Position numbers and translations under genes: made by a program
Notes under the pieces: generated by a model
What the model was told of the DNA's origin: nothing
The model's database searches: none
Seen by the model: only the letters and a program-made list of their open reading frames with translations
Origin: Odontesthes bonariensis
Lineage: Eukaryota; Chordata; Actinopteri; Atheriniformes; Atherinopsidae
Length of the DNA: 64,000 bases
Assembly: GCF_027942865.1 (NCBI RefSeq)
Contig: NC_134522.1
Span: 6,988,849-7,052,848, forward strand
Reading direction: 5' to 3'
Shown: positions 45,168 to 57,044 of the stretch, in pieces
How the letters are laid out: every line of letters starts with the position of its first letter
Position numbering within the stretch: the first letter of the stretch is position 1

Positions 45168-47477
45168 GTTTTAATTATACTGCAGACGCCGCGCTTCCAA
45201 ACGCCCACCTCCTCGGAGGGTTATGGGTCACGAAAACCCCCAGCTGGAGCAACAACCGGAGGCCAGCTAACCAATATTGAACCGTGCCAAATTAATATAA
45301 ACATGTCATCCCGTTTTTCTTATTTTTCTTTTACTTTGAAGCAAACTTTTAAAAGATAGACGAAGAAAAGTACTTTATTGGGGGAGATGCGGTTAAGCGT
45401 TACCGTAAATATTCGAGTAGTTTCTAGACTGGATTATTGTAGGTTTGTAAAAATTATTTTAAAAAGTTACCCGTTTCGGTGATTCTTGTATTAGCTGAGT
45501 CAACTGATGTAAATACAAACTGGCACGTTTATTCATTCCTCAAAGAAAGACATCAACTGACGTCAAACATCGGTTTATTCATTCATCAACAGGAGAAAAA
45601 AATGGCGTCTCTATTTGGGTGAGTACGGTAATAAAGCTTCATAATGACTGAACTAATGCTGCATTCAGAGTACAGTAAAAGTCGGAAACTTGGCTTTGCG
45701 TTATTTTCGACTGTTTACGATGCACAAAGTAGGCAAAGAGACATGGCTACCTCCGGATTTTATTTAATGTTTAAATATCAATGACAAACACGTTGGCAAT
45801 TTTTTTAACTGATAAGGAAACGGGACCTCTTGCAGTATTTTTTCTTTAGAATATTTTTATTTTTCCTTGTCGCATTTAAGAATTTCGAGTTCCAGGCAGA
45901 CAGCGAATGCAACTAAAGCGTCATGGCAGTTTGTGTGCTCTTGTTTCACGCTTGAGCTGTAAACCGAGTGACTGGCCATCAGTCATTAATCGGTTTGGTC
46001 ATATTCCCAGTAGATTACGCATATTTTTGTATTTTTTTAATTTACTTCTGGCTGTTGCCATCTAACGAGGCTAATTTATATCAGAACACAGTGTCTCTGA
46101 TGTATTAGATCGCCTGTCCACAAGAGGGCAGTATTCACACTGGATCTCTACAACTCTACCGTAAAATATAGTATATGTACTCAACATCACACGTATATAG
46201 GTATATAAAAGCACACATTTAATGATTATTTAACGATTACTCGCAAATAAATCACCTAATTTTCTATAATTTTCCTTTTGCCACCAATTTTCTCTTAATT
46301 TATTAGTTTTTTAAAATAATTTTCGTAATTGGACTTTGTGTTAGGAAAATTTCTTGCGCATTTATAATATCACTTTCGGTAGCAGGCGGGTCTGTTATTA
46401 TAGATATAGATCAACTAGATCAGACATGGGGAGGATCTCTCATTGACAAGCCTGTCTGTCTTGGTGTATTTCTATGTCCGACGGCCCGAACTTCTCACCG
46501 GAGGGTCAAATTGGCATCAGCGTCCCCAGGAAGCAGATTAGTGGAGGAGACACATCTTATTAAGAGTTAGAAGCCTAGGTTTAATGGTTCAGTTTTGTTG
46601 GGTTTCAGCACATATTGGAATGAGAGGAAATGAAAAGGCAGACGGATTAGCTAAAAAGGCTCTAAAAAATAAAGAAATAGAAATCAATGTTCTAATTGGG
46701 AAAGGAGAAGCGAAAGCTAAACTTAAGTCTGAAATGATAAAGAGATGGCAACAGGAATGGGACTCTGAACCAAAGGCTAGGCACAATTACAATATTCAGA
46801 AAAATATTAGAGGAAAAGGAATGAATATGCAAAATAGAAAAGAAGAAATAGTGTACTCAAGATTAAGAATGGGACATACAAGATTGAATTCAACACTTAA
46901 ACTATTAGGTAACAGTGATGGTCTATGTACTGAATGCCTAACACAGGAGGATGTGGATCATGTTTTATTTAGGTGTAGGAGGTACAATGAGCAAGAAAGA
47001 TATGGCAAGACTTAGATGATCATATTGAGGATATTCTTGGGGAACAAGGAATGCAAAGAGACAGAATTAGAGCCTTACGGTATTTACCTTCCTGAAAGAC
47101 ACTGAATTAATGAAAAGAATTTTAAAAAAAAATTTAATTGTTTATTTTATATTCTTTATTTGTTGGTTTTGTTTTGTTATTACTTATTATCTCTAGATTT
47201 ATTTTACACCCTCTTGACTGATCAGATGAAATCGCCATAGTATCACTCTACACACTCCTGTACGGTAGGTGGCGGTATACAACAACCAAAATATGTAATC
47301 TGCCAATAAACGAAAGAAGAAGAAGAAGAAGAAGGAAGCAGATTAGTGGAGGAGTTCAGTCCATATTTGTTGTTGTTCCGTGAATTGTTCCATCCTCCTC
47401 GCTGTCAGGTAGTCTGCTCGGAGGATCAGCGAAGCTTTTTCAGGGCGTAAGGCTGAAGCCCCTTAACCGGCGGATGA
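45168..47477. promoter_or_regulatory. head-to-head zmym4/adprs intergenic region
   Basis: About 2.3 kb separates the two divergent start codons. Roughly 0.8 kb of it is a LINE insertion (46550-47333), so the ancestral spacer was about 1.5 kb. GC rises near both starts (45175-45240 and 47400-47600). No TATA box is convincing, as expected for housekeeping promoters. Confidence 0.5.
46550..47333 (+). mobile_element. 5'-truncated non-LTR retrotransposon (RNase H-carrying, I/Jockey-like)
   Basis: An open frame at 46584-47015 encodes FCWVSAHIGMRGNEKADGLA, the RNase H end of an I-type LINE ORF2, and a C-terminal CxxC...HVLFRC knuckle typical of that group. The 3' end is a (GAA)n tail at 47313-47333. 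A perfect 21-bp target duplication flanks it at 46529-46549 and 47334-47354. Length about 0.8 kb, so it is dead on arrival. Confidence 0.9.
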
Positions 47478-47664
47478 ATGGCAATGACGGCAGTGAGAGC
47501 GGCGGCAGCGGGGGGCCCGGCGTCTTTGTCCCGCTTCCGGGGAGCGCTGGTGGCGGCTGTGCTGGGAGACTGCGTCGGTGGAGAGTTCGAGGGAGCGGAG
47601 GAGGTTCCCATGGAGAGCGTCCTGCAGCACCTGAGCAGCCTGGACGACGAAACTAAAGGAAACG
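47478..47664 (+). CDS. adprs: adprs exon 1
   Basis: Encodes MAMTAVRAAAAGG, SLSRFRGALVAAVLGDCVGG and ends GN(G) before a GTTAGT donor, phase 1. It contains the first metal-site acidic residues. Confidence 0.95.
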
Positions 47665-50600
47665 GTTAGTGACTGGAGGACGTGATGTTTTTGTTTATTT
47701 ATTTATTATTTATTAGGAGCCCCATTAGCTGCAGCAATCTGCCGCTATTCTTCCCGGGGACCCTCATCAAAATACATTACAAATAAAGTACTTTACAAAA
47801 AATTATTTCGTGGCATTGAGTACATTATATAATGCATTAATCAAAATTCACAATTCCATTTCAAATTACATGAAATCCAGAACATAAATACCAGAGGTGG
47901 GGACTTGGACTCGAGACTTGACTTGGACTCGAGTCCCGATTTTGATGACTTGAGACTTGCTTGACCAAATCAAAAAAAGACTTGGACTCTACTTGGACTT
48001 GAGAGCAAAGACTTGAGACTCTACTTGGACTTAACCCTCTGGACTCGAGTCAATTCACATGCAGCAAGCACAAATATTAAAATATTTATTATAAGTGTCG
48101 CATCAATACTGTAGCAACCAGCCAGAAATCCCAGCTGTCAGTGAACCAGTGGTTCAACCTGGTCACATCTGGGTGCAGCTGGTTTTGAATGGTGTTTTTT
48201 TTTAATGATTTTTTTATGTGCAAGTTTTAGCAAGTTTGTGTAGAAATAAAAGGAGAAATACCTCCCAAAGTCTATTGTCAATTGATTTACAAATGCACTC
48301 CTGTTATCAGTCTTGGCTGGTTAATTAATGCCAATACACACAAAAAAAAGATACTAAAGATATCGGCCAATTTTTTTAAATTTCAAATAGCTTTATTGGC
48401 ACAAGAAGGTAGTGCTTATATTGGTAAAGCATCTAAACACAATATTAATAAAAATAAACAAATGAATAAGTGGCAGAACATGAACAATAAAATATAAACA
48501 ACTTAATTGAGCGTGGACCTGATCCGTATAATTAATTATAATCGATTTGTTAGGACTTGGTTGGGACTCGAAACAAAAATCTTAGGACTTGGTTGGGACT
48601 CGAAAACAAAAATCATAGGACTTGACTTGGACTTGAGAGCAAAGACTTGAGACTCTACTTGGACTTGCAACATAGGGACTTTCTCCCACCTCTGATAAAT
48701 ACACAGTTTCCTTCCATCTAATCCAGTCATGATAGTTCCATACATACTAAATCAGTCCACAAGGCCCTTACCATTACACAGGTACTTTTTTAAGGTCTTT
48801 TTAAACAAAGATTTACCATCAATTTGTGAAATGAGTTTTGGAAGCTGATTCCATTCCTGCATGCCCCTATAAATCACTGTTCTTTTAAAAGCATTTGACC
48901 TCACTTTAGGTAATGTAAAATACTTTCCCACTGCATGTCTAGTGTGTGTCATCGATCTGTGCATCTCACCTGTGCAGAACTGTCCTGCAGGCTTGGGAAG
49001 GATTCGTTAACCTGTTATCTTTAAGATACGCGTCACCAAACTTGATGGTCAAATCTATTCATAAAGCACGTTTAAAAGCAAATGCCTTGGGACCAAAGTA
49101 GACCAATTAAGAAAGCACAAAAATGCAGAAAAAATAAGGACAAACTGATTAAACTATCATTGTGTGTTGTAGAAAAATATGAAGTGTGTCCATAATTTGG
49201 GGGCCTGGTCTCCTCTAAAACAACAACTAAAGGCAACTGATCAGCAGATGCATGGTTGTAAAAGGTCAGAAAGATGCAAAGTGCCTTAAAAGTTCACAAT
49301 AAAACCTTGAAGTCAATCCTGAAACATACGAGGGAAGCTTCCTTAATGCCAGCATATAGGACATTACAATAGTCCAGCTGGGATGTAATAAACACCTGAA
49401 AAAGCCTTTTATAATCATTAAATGATGGCGACCTCTGAAGATTTCTACCACACCTTCCTCTCTGCTACACGTCAGTTTTCTACAGGTTTATCAGCTGATA
49501 TACATTTTATTTTGTCACCGATCTGTAACACCAGGATTTCTTTGATAATAATCAATTCAGCAGCCATATCATAATGTTATTGAAGTGAATTAGTTTAAAT
49601 TGAATGCTTAAGGCAGCATCAGAGCTCCTTTTTTTAGTATTTAGAGAATTCAAACAGCTCTTTTAAATGACGTTAGGAAGGTTTGTGTCCCATGGACACG
49701 AAGGGGGCTGGAGCCCATCCCAGCTGTCATTAGGCGAGAGGCAGTTACTGAGAAGTTACCAGAATTAATCATTCGAGTCACGTAAACGTGTCTGTGTTGC
49801 GTTACAAAGTTTGCTGCCGCTATTTCATGGTCAAAACTTGACTATTTGTGATTAAAGAAACGTGTTGAACCATAACCTTTGCGTGCCTTTGTTTGTTCCA
49901 GGTATCCTCGAATACAGCGACGACACAGCAATGGCCCGCTGTGTGGTCCAATCTCTGCTCACCCGGGCTGGCTTCGATGAGCAGGACATGGCTCGCAGGT
50001 AGACGCACAGCCGACGCCTCTTCAGCTCCTCTGGAGGGTTGAGGTCTAACATCAGAAACTTTGTGTCTCACCCCTCGAGGTTTGCGAAGGAGTACGGTGC
50101 CTCTCCAGGTCGTGGTTACGGATCCGGAGTGATCCAGGTGCTGAAGAAGCTCGCCTCCCCTCAGCTGAGTGACGTTTATCAGCCGGCCAGAGATCAGTTT
50201 AACGGTCGGGGCTCCTTTGGGAACGGAGGGGCCATGAGGGCGGCCCCCTTTGCGTTGGCTTTCCCTAATTTAGCTGATGTTAAAAGGGTGAGTGGTGCAT
50301 ATTTACCTAAAACAGCACAAAACACTTGTTCATGTAAATTTACCCTAACGCTAAAGTGCTTTCTTCTCTTTTCCTCTGCAGTTTGCTTGTCTTGGCGCCA
50401 TGCTGACACACTCCTGCTCTCTGGGTTATAATGGAGCAGTGCTGCAGGCGATGGCCGTCCATCTTTCCCTGCAGGGGGCTCTAGACTTGCCTCAGCAGTT
50501 CATAAGCAGGCTCATCACAGAGATGGAAGAAGTGGAAGGCGACGAGGCGACACGCAGCGACGCCAGAGTGTGAGTTGTGGACGAGTAAAGCTTCGCTTTT

Positions 50601-52276
50601 GTCAGGAAAGATGAGAAAGCGATTTTCTTTCAAGGTTTACGATTTATTTTCCAGACTGAAAGAAGCCGAGAGGCCGTTCTGTGAGCGTCTCCACAGAGTC
50701 AGAGACCTGATGGGCAGGAGTAAGGTCAGCATAGAGGAGGTCATCTCTGAGCTCGGTCAGTATCCGTGTGAATGAGGCTTTTCATCGTCCCTCCATCCCT
50801 TTCAGTCCCTTCTTCTTTTAAATTTGACATGAAAACAGATTTTGAAAGACAGATCCATGTCAGCGACATGTTACTTGGTTGCTTACAAAGGTGCCTTAAA
50901 GGTATTCATCTTTACATTCGCGGCCTCTTCTTAGAAATACATTTATTCGCCCGAACCAGTCGAGGTCAAATCTGTTTAAACGGGACAAAACCGGATGCAT
51001 TTAGTCAAAAAATGAAGCACAAGGCTAGCAGTATCTGCTATAAATATAAAAAAAATGACCTTAAGTGTCAAAATTGAGCATTATATAATGAGAAAATAAA
51101 ATTAAAGGTTCAACTTACATCTTTTCTTTGAGGGTTAGGGTGATTAAAGTGTCCTCACTCATTCGTCAGAGCCCTCCAGATTTTGAATTCACCAACTGGT
51201 TTTTGGAAAAATGTTCCTAAGCCCACGCAGTGATTTCCACTTTTAAACCCAATCTTGTTACAGTCTGTGGCCACTTACCTGTGAGATATTCATGGAGAAT
51301 TCAAAATCAGCATTTTATTTTCAAATCGTTTAACATTTGTGTCTATGCATGAAATCTGCACGCTATCTTTTAATTGATCTAGACTGTTGCTTGTTTTTAA
51401 ATTCATTTAAGGTATTTTATTTGTTTCTCTTTATATTCTTTTATGTATTTTTAATGCTTCTGCCACTCCCTGCTGCAATGCTTTTATTTTATGTAAAGCA
51501 CTTTGAATTGTTTTGTACATGAAATGTGCTATACAAATAAGTTTGATTTGATTTGAAATCATTTTAAATTAAACATGCGTGCTAATCTCCTTATGTGCAT
51601 TATATGGAGGCTTTAAGCTTTTTTTTTTTTTGCCAGGGCTGCATGCTATCATCATCCGATATTGATCAGGATGTGACTTGTGTTAAATATGTTAAATAAA
51701 TGGTGCTAATCTCATTAAAATCTCATTAAAATAAGGTGGATTAATGAGGGCTGCATTCCACTTCTGCACACATGGTAGAACTTCCTCTAAATGGAACGCA
51801 GCCCTGATTCATCCTGCTTTGAGTCACACTGGACGTATTCCAGTCGTACGGGAGAAGTTAGTTTTGCTTTTCTCTTTTCTTTTTTTCTCCCAGGTAACGG
51901 CATCGCAGCGCTCCACTCAGTCCCCACCGCCATCTTCTGCGTCCTCCACTGCCTGCAGCCCCAGGAATGCCTCCCAGAGAAGTACGGAGGCCTGGAGAGG
52001 ACAATAGCATACAGCTTGGCCCTGGGTGGTGACACGGACACCATAGCCTGCATGGCCGGGGCCATCGCAGGGGCCCACTACGGCATCGAGGCCGTTCCTC
52101 AGTCCTGGATGAGGTGTTGCGAGGGCGCGGAGGACGCCAACGTGAACGCAGAGCGCCTCCACAAGTTGTACCACCAGTCGTCACAGGGGGGCAGGAGTGA
52201 GACGGCGAGGCAGCGCCGCGAGGAAAAATCTGAAAAGGAGTCGAACGGTACGGAGAAGAAAACCGGAGCCGAGTGA
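47478..52276 (+). CDS. adprs: adprs (ARH3), ADP-ribosylserine hydrolase, complete, six exons
   Basis: Removes mono-ADP-ribose from serine and cleaves PAR and O-acetyl-ADP-ribose in nucleus and mitochondria. CDS 1,164 nt, 387 residues (human 363). Exons: 47478-47664, 49902-49998, 50080-50287, 50382-50569, 50655-50755, 51894-52276, all phase-consistent. Mg ligand motifs are present: GDCVGGEFEG (D31; E38 matches human E41), EYSDDTAMA (S68-D69-D70), LGGDTDTIA (D307, D309, T310). Also QFNGRGSFGNGGAMRAAP and SLGYNGAVLQAMAVH, both family signatures. The start aligns with the human Ala-rich N terminus; an upstream ATG at 47474 is out of frame. The C terminus has an extra charged tail of about 30 residues. 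Divergent from zmym4 and convergent with the SLC7 gene. Confidence 0.97.
47892..48694. mobile_element. hAT-like element with 8-bp TSD
   Basis: Ends CAGAGGTGGGGACTTGGACT and ACTTTCTCCCACCTCTG flanked by ATAAATAC (47884-47891, 48695-48702). Subterminal GACTTGGACT repeats at both ends. It lies inside a LINE fragment. Confidence 0.9.
48700..48970 (-). pseudogene. LINE reverse-transcriptase ORF C-terminal fragment
   Basis: Minus frame encodes FKRTVIYRGMQEWNQLPKLI and SLFKKTLKKYL, the usual C-terminal end of fish LINE ORF2. Confidence 0.75.
49902..49998 (+). CDS. adprs: adprs exon 2
   Basis: 97 nt encoding ILEYSDDTAMARCVVQSLL and FDEQDMAR; holds the Ser-Asp-Asp metal ligands. Phases 1 to 2. Intron 1 before it is 2.2 kb of repeats. 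Confidence 0.96.
50080..50287 (+). CDS. adprs: adprs exon 3
   Basis: 208 nt encoding FAKEYGASPGRGYGSGV, the QFNGRGSFGNGGAMR loop and NLADVKR; GTGAGT donor. Intron 2 is only 81 nt. Confidence 0.96.
50382..50569 (+). CDS. adprs: adprs exon 4
   Basis: 188 nt encoding FACLGAMLTHSCSLGYNGAV and the helix ending DEATRSDAR. The donor follows AGAGT so that the junction codon is Val; phases 0 to 2. Confidence 0.95.
50655..50755 (+). CDS. adprs: adprs exon 5
   Basis: 101 nt encoding LKEAERPFCERLHRVRDLMG and VSIEEVISELG, matching human REEVVSELG. The donor is the weak GTCAGT. Confidence 0.95.
51337..51560. repeat. interspersed repeat in adprs intron 5
   Basis: Inverse of the 55300/59808 family: CACTCCCTGCTGCAATGC, TTTTATGTAAAGCACTTTG, GAAATGTGCTATACAAATAA. 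Confidence 0.75.
51894..52276 (+). CDS. adprs: adprs exon 6, catalytic C-terminal end
   Basis: 383 nt starting NGIAALHSVPTAIFC, with LALGGDTDTIACMAGAIAGA and the stop at 52274-52276. The last about 30 residues are Arg/Glu/Lys-rich and absent from mammalian ARH3 as I recall it. Confidence 0.96.
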
Positions 52277-52443
52277 TGCCTCGGCTGTTTTCATCAATGA
52301 AAAGGACTTTGATATTTCCAGCTGTTTGGATCCAGCTGGTGTTAAGACTCGTAAGCTTATAGTAAAAAAAAAAGTTGTTTCAGAACTGTCCACATGTTGT
52401 TTGTAAAGCTGAACCAACAAAAATAACACGTCAAAGAGTAAAT

Positions 52444-52449
52444 AATAAA
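52444..52449 (+). terminator. adprs: adprs polyadenylation signal AATAAA
   Basis: AATAAA about 170 nt after the stop codon; a typical distance for a short 3' UTR. An ATTAAA-type alternative lies near 52590. Confidence 0.6.
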
Positions 52450-53671
52450 GACATCCGACAAACTTGTATGAACTCAACTCAAACATAAATCTGCTACCTG
52501 TTCTTTGTCTGTTATGTGCTGAACAATCTTTTATCCTGAGGAAAGTTGCACTATAAATTGGCCTTGTCTCGTTTTATCCTTTTGATGGTGATTAAACAGT
52601 TTTTTTTTTAACTGACACGTTTGTGAATTTATTTTGAATTGAAGACCCAAAAATGATGAACTGAAGCAGCACGAGCTGCTGTTATAAGAAGAGTCCAGTA
52701 CACCCTCCTTAAATTGTGAGGTTTTTTAATTTCTTTTTAGAGAGAAGAGGCTTTCTCCTGCAGCCCTTACAAACAAGCCATACTTGCACAGTTGTATTAA
52801 ATTCTTTAGACACTACTTTTAACTACTTTTTTAGACAGTGTACTCTGGTTGTGCCCTGACATTCTCTTATAAAAAATAATGTCAACTAATTAAGAGGGAG
52901 TACCACAGTTTAGTCCCACTGAACTTTAATTTCTGATCAAATTATGACAGAAAATGGAAAATTTGATCTGAAAATGGCTGCCATCTGGGTTGTTCCAGTG
53001 CTTGTATTTCAAAGTGAAAGATTATTCTGCGATATTCACCTAAACTGCAATACTCTGACCAACATGGTGAAGCAACATCTTTGTGTCCAAGCTGCCAAAA
53101 CTTTGGAAAATTTGATTAACCACAATTGCTAATACATCTGTTCTAGCTTTTAAAATAACTGATAGTGCTTAATTTAGTCGTTCTTATTTAAACAGTTTAA
53201 AGGACACAATTTATTAGAGCAATATCACTGCTTTAGATCATTAATCTACCCCTGATTACATGGTGGCAGCAGGTTAAGTTGAGCTCACTGGTAGTTAGGA
53301 TGTGAAAACAGTTCATTATCGTGCGGTTTCCTGTAATAATGAGCAGAATTTAAAAGAAGAAGAAGAAGAATGTTCAGTCATGTCTCCACTAGTGACTTCA
53401 GCTAAGTTCCCACAGGATTATTCTATTGAAATAACATGAAAAACACAGCTGGAAACAAGATGTTGTAAACAATTCTTTACACAATATAGGGTTCAAATTC
53501 ACAAAAACAGATTTTTTAAACAAATTTGATCAAAAATTTAAGTGCATCTGTGCAAAAAGAGACAAAATATAAGATAATTATAATAAAATAGAATAAAAAC
53601 CTGTCCTTCTAAACAAGGAAGGGAGTTTTATGTTAACCTGCAGCACCTTGTAAATGTTAAACATCTGTGCA
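52450..53671. other. convergent intergenic region, adprs to SLC7 gene
   Basis: AT-rich sequence without a supported gene. On the minus strand an AATAAA (TTTATT at 53210-53215) lies about 460 nt past the SLC7 stop and is a candidate polyadenylation signal. A short GAA run sits at 53355-53370. Confidence 0.5.
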
Positions 53672-53902
53672 TCACAGGTTTTTCTCTGCCGGGGCGACCT
53701 CTAAGAACAGCTGCAGGAACGTAGTCAACTTGGTCAGCAGTCCCGGGCAGAGCTTGTAGTGGATGAACGGGACGTAGACTACAGCTCCGCTCAAGATGAA
53801 TAAAGTCACATAGAGGTATTCAATCTGAGGATCATCTATGATGGGCGCCAGCACAAGGAAGACCGCCACAATGAGGACCAGTATGGGGAGGATAATGGGA
53901 AC
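53672..53902 (-). CDS. SLC7 shared exon 6 with stop codon
   Basis: 77 codons including the stop. [20 protein letters not shown] (TM11), [20 protein letters not shown] (TM12), then the cytosolic end [17 protein letters not shown]. Confidence 0.95.
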   Translation of the reverse strand, partial: VPIILPILVLIVAVFLVLAPIIDDPQIEYLYVTLFILSGAVVYVPFIHYKLCPGLLTKLTTFLQLFLEVAPAEKNL

Positions 53903-56900
53903 CTGTGGACACAGGAAACACAAGCATGACAACAGTCTCCTGTGTATGGAAGCCCGTTTCCGCCACTTAATAAAAATACATTTAGAAATACTATCTCATA
54001 ATTATGAGATACTAAATTTAGTATCTCATAATTTCAACTTAGTATCTCATAATTATGAGATAGTATCTCATAATTTCAACTTAGTATCTCATAATTTTGA
54101 CTTAGTATCTGATCATTTTGACTTAGTATCTCATAATTATGAGATAGTATCTCATAATTTCAACTTAGTATCTCATAATTTTGACTTAGTATCTCATAAT
54201 TATGAGATAGTATCTCATAATTTTGACTTAGTATCTCATAATTATGAGATAGTATCTCATAATTTTGACTTAGTATCTGATCATTTTGACTTAGTATCTC
54301 ATAATTATGAGATAGTATCTCATAATTAACTTAGTATCTCATAATTATAAGATAGTATCTCATAATTTTGACTTAGTATCTCATAATTATGAGATAGTAT
54401 CTCATAATTTCAACTTAGTATCTCATAATTTTGACTTAGTATCTCATAATTATGAGATAGTATCTCATAATTTCAACTTAGTATCTCATAATTTTGACTT
54501 AGTATCTCATAATTATAAGATAGTATCTCATAATTTCAACTTAGTATCTCATTATTTTGACTTAGTATCTCATAATTATGAGATAGTATCTCATAATTTT
54601 GACTTAGTATCTCATAATTATAAGATAGTATCTCATAATTTCAACTTAGTATCTCATAATTTTGACTTAGTATCTCATAATTATGAGATAGTAGCCTATT
54701 TCTAAATGTATTTTTATTAAGTGGCGGAAACAGGCTTCCATACTTGTGGGAGAGAAGAAATTGGGAAAATAGTACGTAACACTGACGCTGTACGGCCTGG
54801 GGAGCTCCGGCTTCTTGATTTTGAGGTAGAGGAGCCCAGACAGAGTGATGGCGTAGAAAAACCAGGCTGTGAAACTGATAACAGCAATGAAGAGGAATGT
54901 CAGTTAAAAGCTAAAAGACGGTGTTTTATGTAAGAAAAAGCCGTCACCTGAAGAAGTTGACGATACTCTGAAAGTCTCCTGGGATCAGCACCACCAAAGA
55001 GACGGCTGTGGTGAAGATCAGCGCCGGAGACGGAGTCAGCCGGTGTACGTGAGCCATGGACAGGATATCTGGCTGCAGAACCAACACGAGTCCGGGTGAA
55101 ACTCTGCCACGGCTTTATTCTAAACAGCTGTTCGTGTTTTGATGTGAAGGAGAAAACGTTACCATGTGGCCTTCCCTGGCAGCGACAAAGCACACTCGCC
55201 CCCCGCTGAAGAACGTCCCGTTTAAGGAACCAAAAGCAGACAAGGCCGCAGCCACTGACATGATCCACCCCCAGCTGCCGAACACCTTGTTTCTGCAGGA
55301 AAAGTTTCAATATCAAATCCAATCCAATCCAATCCAATCTATTTGTATAGCACATTTCATGTACAAAACAATTCAAACAAAACAATTTATATCAACCGTT
55401 CTGTTATTAGCTATATTTTTAAATGCCTCCTCTTAGAGGAAAGTTTATCCATGTTTGTTAGCTTTTGTTAGTTTACTCAAATTACCTGTTACAGTTATAC
55501 CAATCTTACTATTAGCTAAATTTAATTTTGCTCTGTTATAGTTATACCAATCTGACTGTTAGCTAAAATTAATGTTTTTATATACCTGTATTTCTGTGTT
55601 GTATTTTTTATGTCTTTATGTAAAGCACATTGAGTTGCCTGTGGTATGAAATGCGCTATATAAATAAAGATTGATTGATTGATTGAAAGTGCTTTACATA
55701 AAATAAAAGCATTGCAGCAGGGAGTGGAAGAAGCATCAAAAATACATGAATATAAAGAGAAACAAATAAAATAATTTAAACAAATTTAAAAACAAGCAAC
55801 AGTCCAGATAAATTAAAAGATATCGTGCAGATTTCATGCATAGACACATGAGAAAAGAAATGTTTTTAACCTGGATTTAAAAACGTCTACATTCAATACA
55901 GTGTTTTACTGTTATCTCTTCCAGACAGAGAAGGTCAGAGGCATCAGAGCATTGCTTTTAGACACATTTTCAGTCATTTATTCACATCAGGAAAATCCAA
56001 AAAGGTTACTGACCCAGGAAGCCAACTTTGGACTGATCCAAACATCAAAATAAGTCAGTGGCTCAGAAACGTATCTAGTGTTGCTTTAAACCATAAATAC
56101 TCTTAATTCTGATTTCGGCAGACTCTTAAAAACTGAAGAATGGGATTATATGTCTGGAAAACCCTTCACAAAACATCCAAATCAGTGAAGAACAGAACGA
56201 TAAATGATCATATTTCACCCCCGTTCGACTGCACAATATGGGTTTAATGTGTGATAATTCAGGATCAGGGTACTTTTGGGAAAATGTTACACAGTATTTG
56301 GCTGAAATTGTTGGTTCTACTCTTCACTGTGATCCGGATTTATGGCTTTTGAACCGTAATGCTGCAGGAGCTTTGTCCAAAGTTAACAAATAAATTCTAA
56401 TAACTGGATGCATGACGGCTGAGAGGCTGATCGCAACGAACCGGAAGGATGCAGGTCAACTGAAAGATGGACTGTGGCTGCTGAAGGGGCTGCGTCCCAT
56501 CTCTCTTCCTTCATAAAGAGGACCAACAGTTGTGGAAAACTATAAAAACGAGACAGCTTGGATATCTGGCTCCAGACATGCATATTTAAAGCTATACATG
56601 TAGATTTTTAAATATCTGTCGAGCTCATCTGCCATCTCACTCAACGAGTTTTGTTTCTTTACCATTTGATTTATTCAGTTTACTGTGTGTTTCTTTTTCT
56701 CCACCGTTTAAAAGTATATAACAGGTGCTGAATATTTGTTTTTTTGGAGGCTAAGCGCTGTTTGGCCAAAGAATGGAAAACAGAAGTGTCCTGTGTTTTG
56801 GCGCAGTGGTTGAAAGGAATGTGCTTTTATTTTGCTTTGGAGAGAATTAGTTATACCACAAAAGGCAAGCTAGACAAGTTTTGGAAGATTTGGTACATAT

Positions 56901-57010
56901 TTTGCGACTTTCTTGAAAATAATAATATTAAAGTAGAAGGCTGGGATACTGTTGGAATTTGAAATGAGCCCCCCCCCCCCCACCCTTTAACTTTATTTTA
57001 TTCTATTCTA

Positions 57011-57044
<34 letters not shown>

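Larger units (their letters stand above)
47665..49901. other. adprs: adprs intron 1, repeat-filled
   Basis: Holds LINE tail fragments (about 47700-47890 and 48700-48970) split by a hAT, and further old repeat from 48980 to 49420 (ACATTACAATAGTCCAGCTG). No exon seen. Confidence 0.6.

Noticed and set aside
53838-54329. 163-residue open frame on the plus strand
   Set aside because: It is translation of the palindromic minisatellite (repeated [10 protein letters not shown] units); no start context, splice support or homologous protein.
53960-54720. CRISPR-like regular array
   Set aside because: Units are contiguous with no unique spacers, are palindromic, and lie in a eukaryotic intron between transposon inverted ends.
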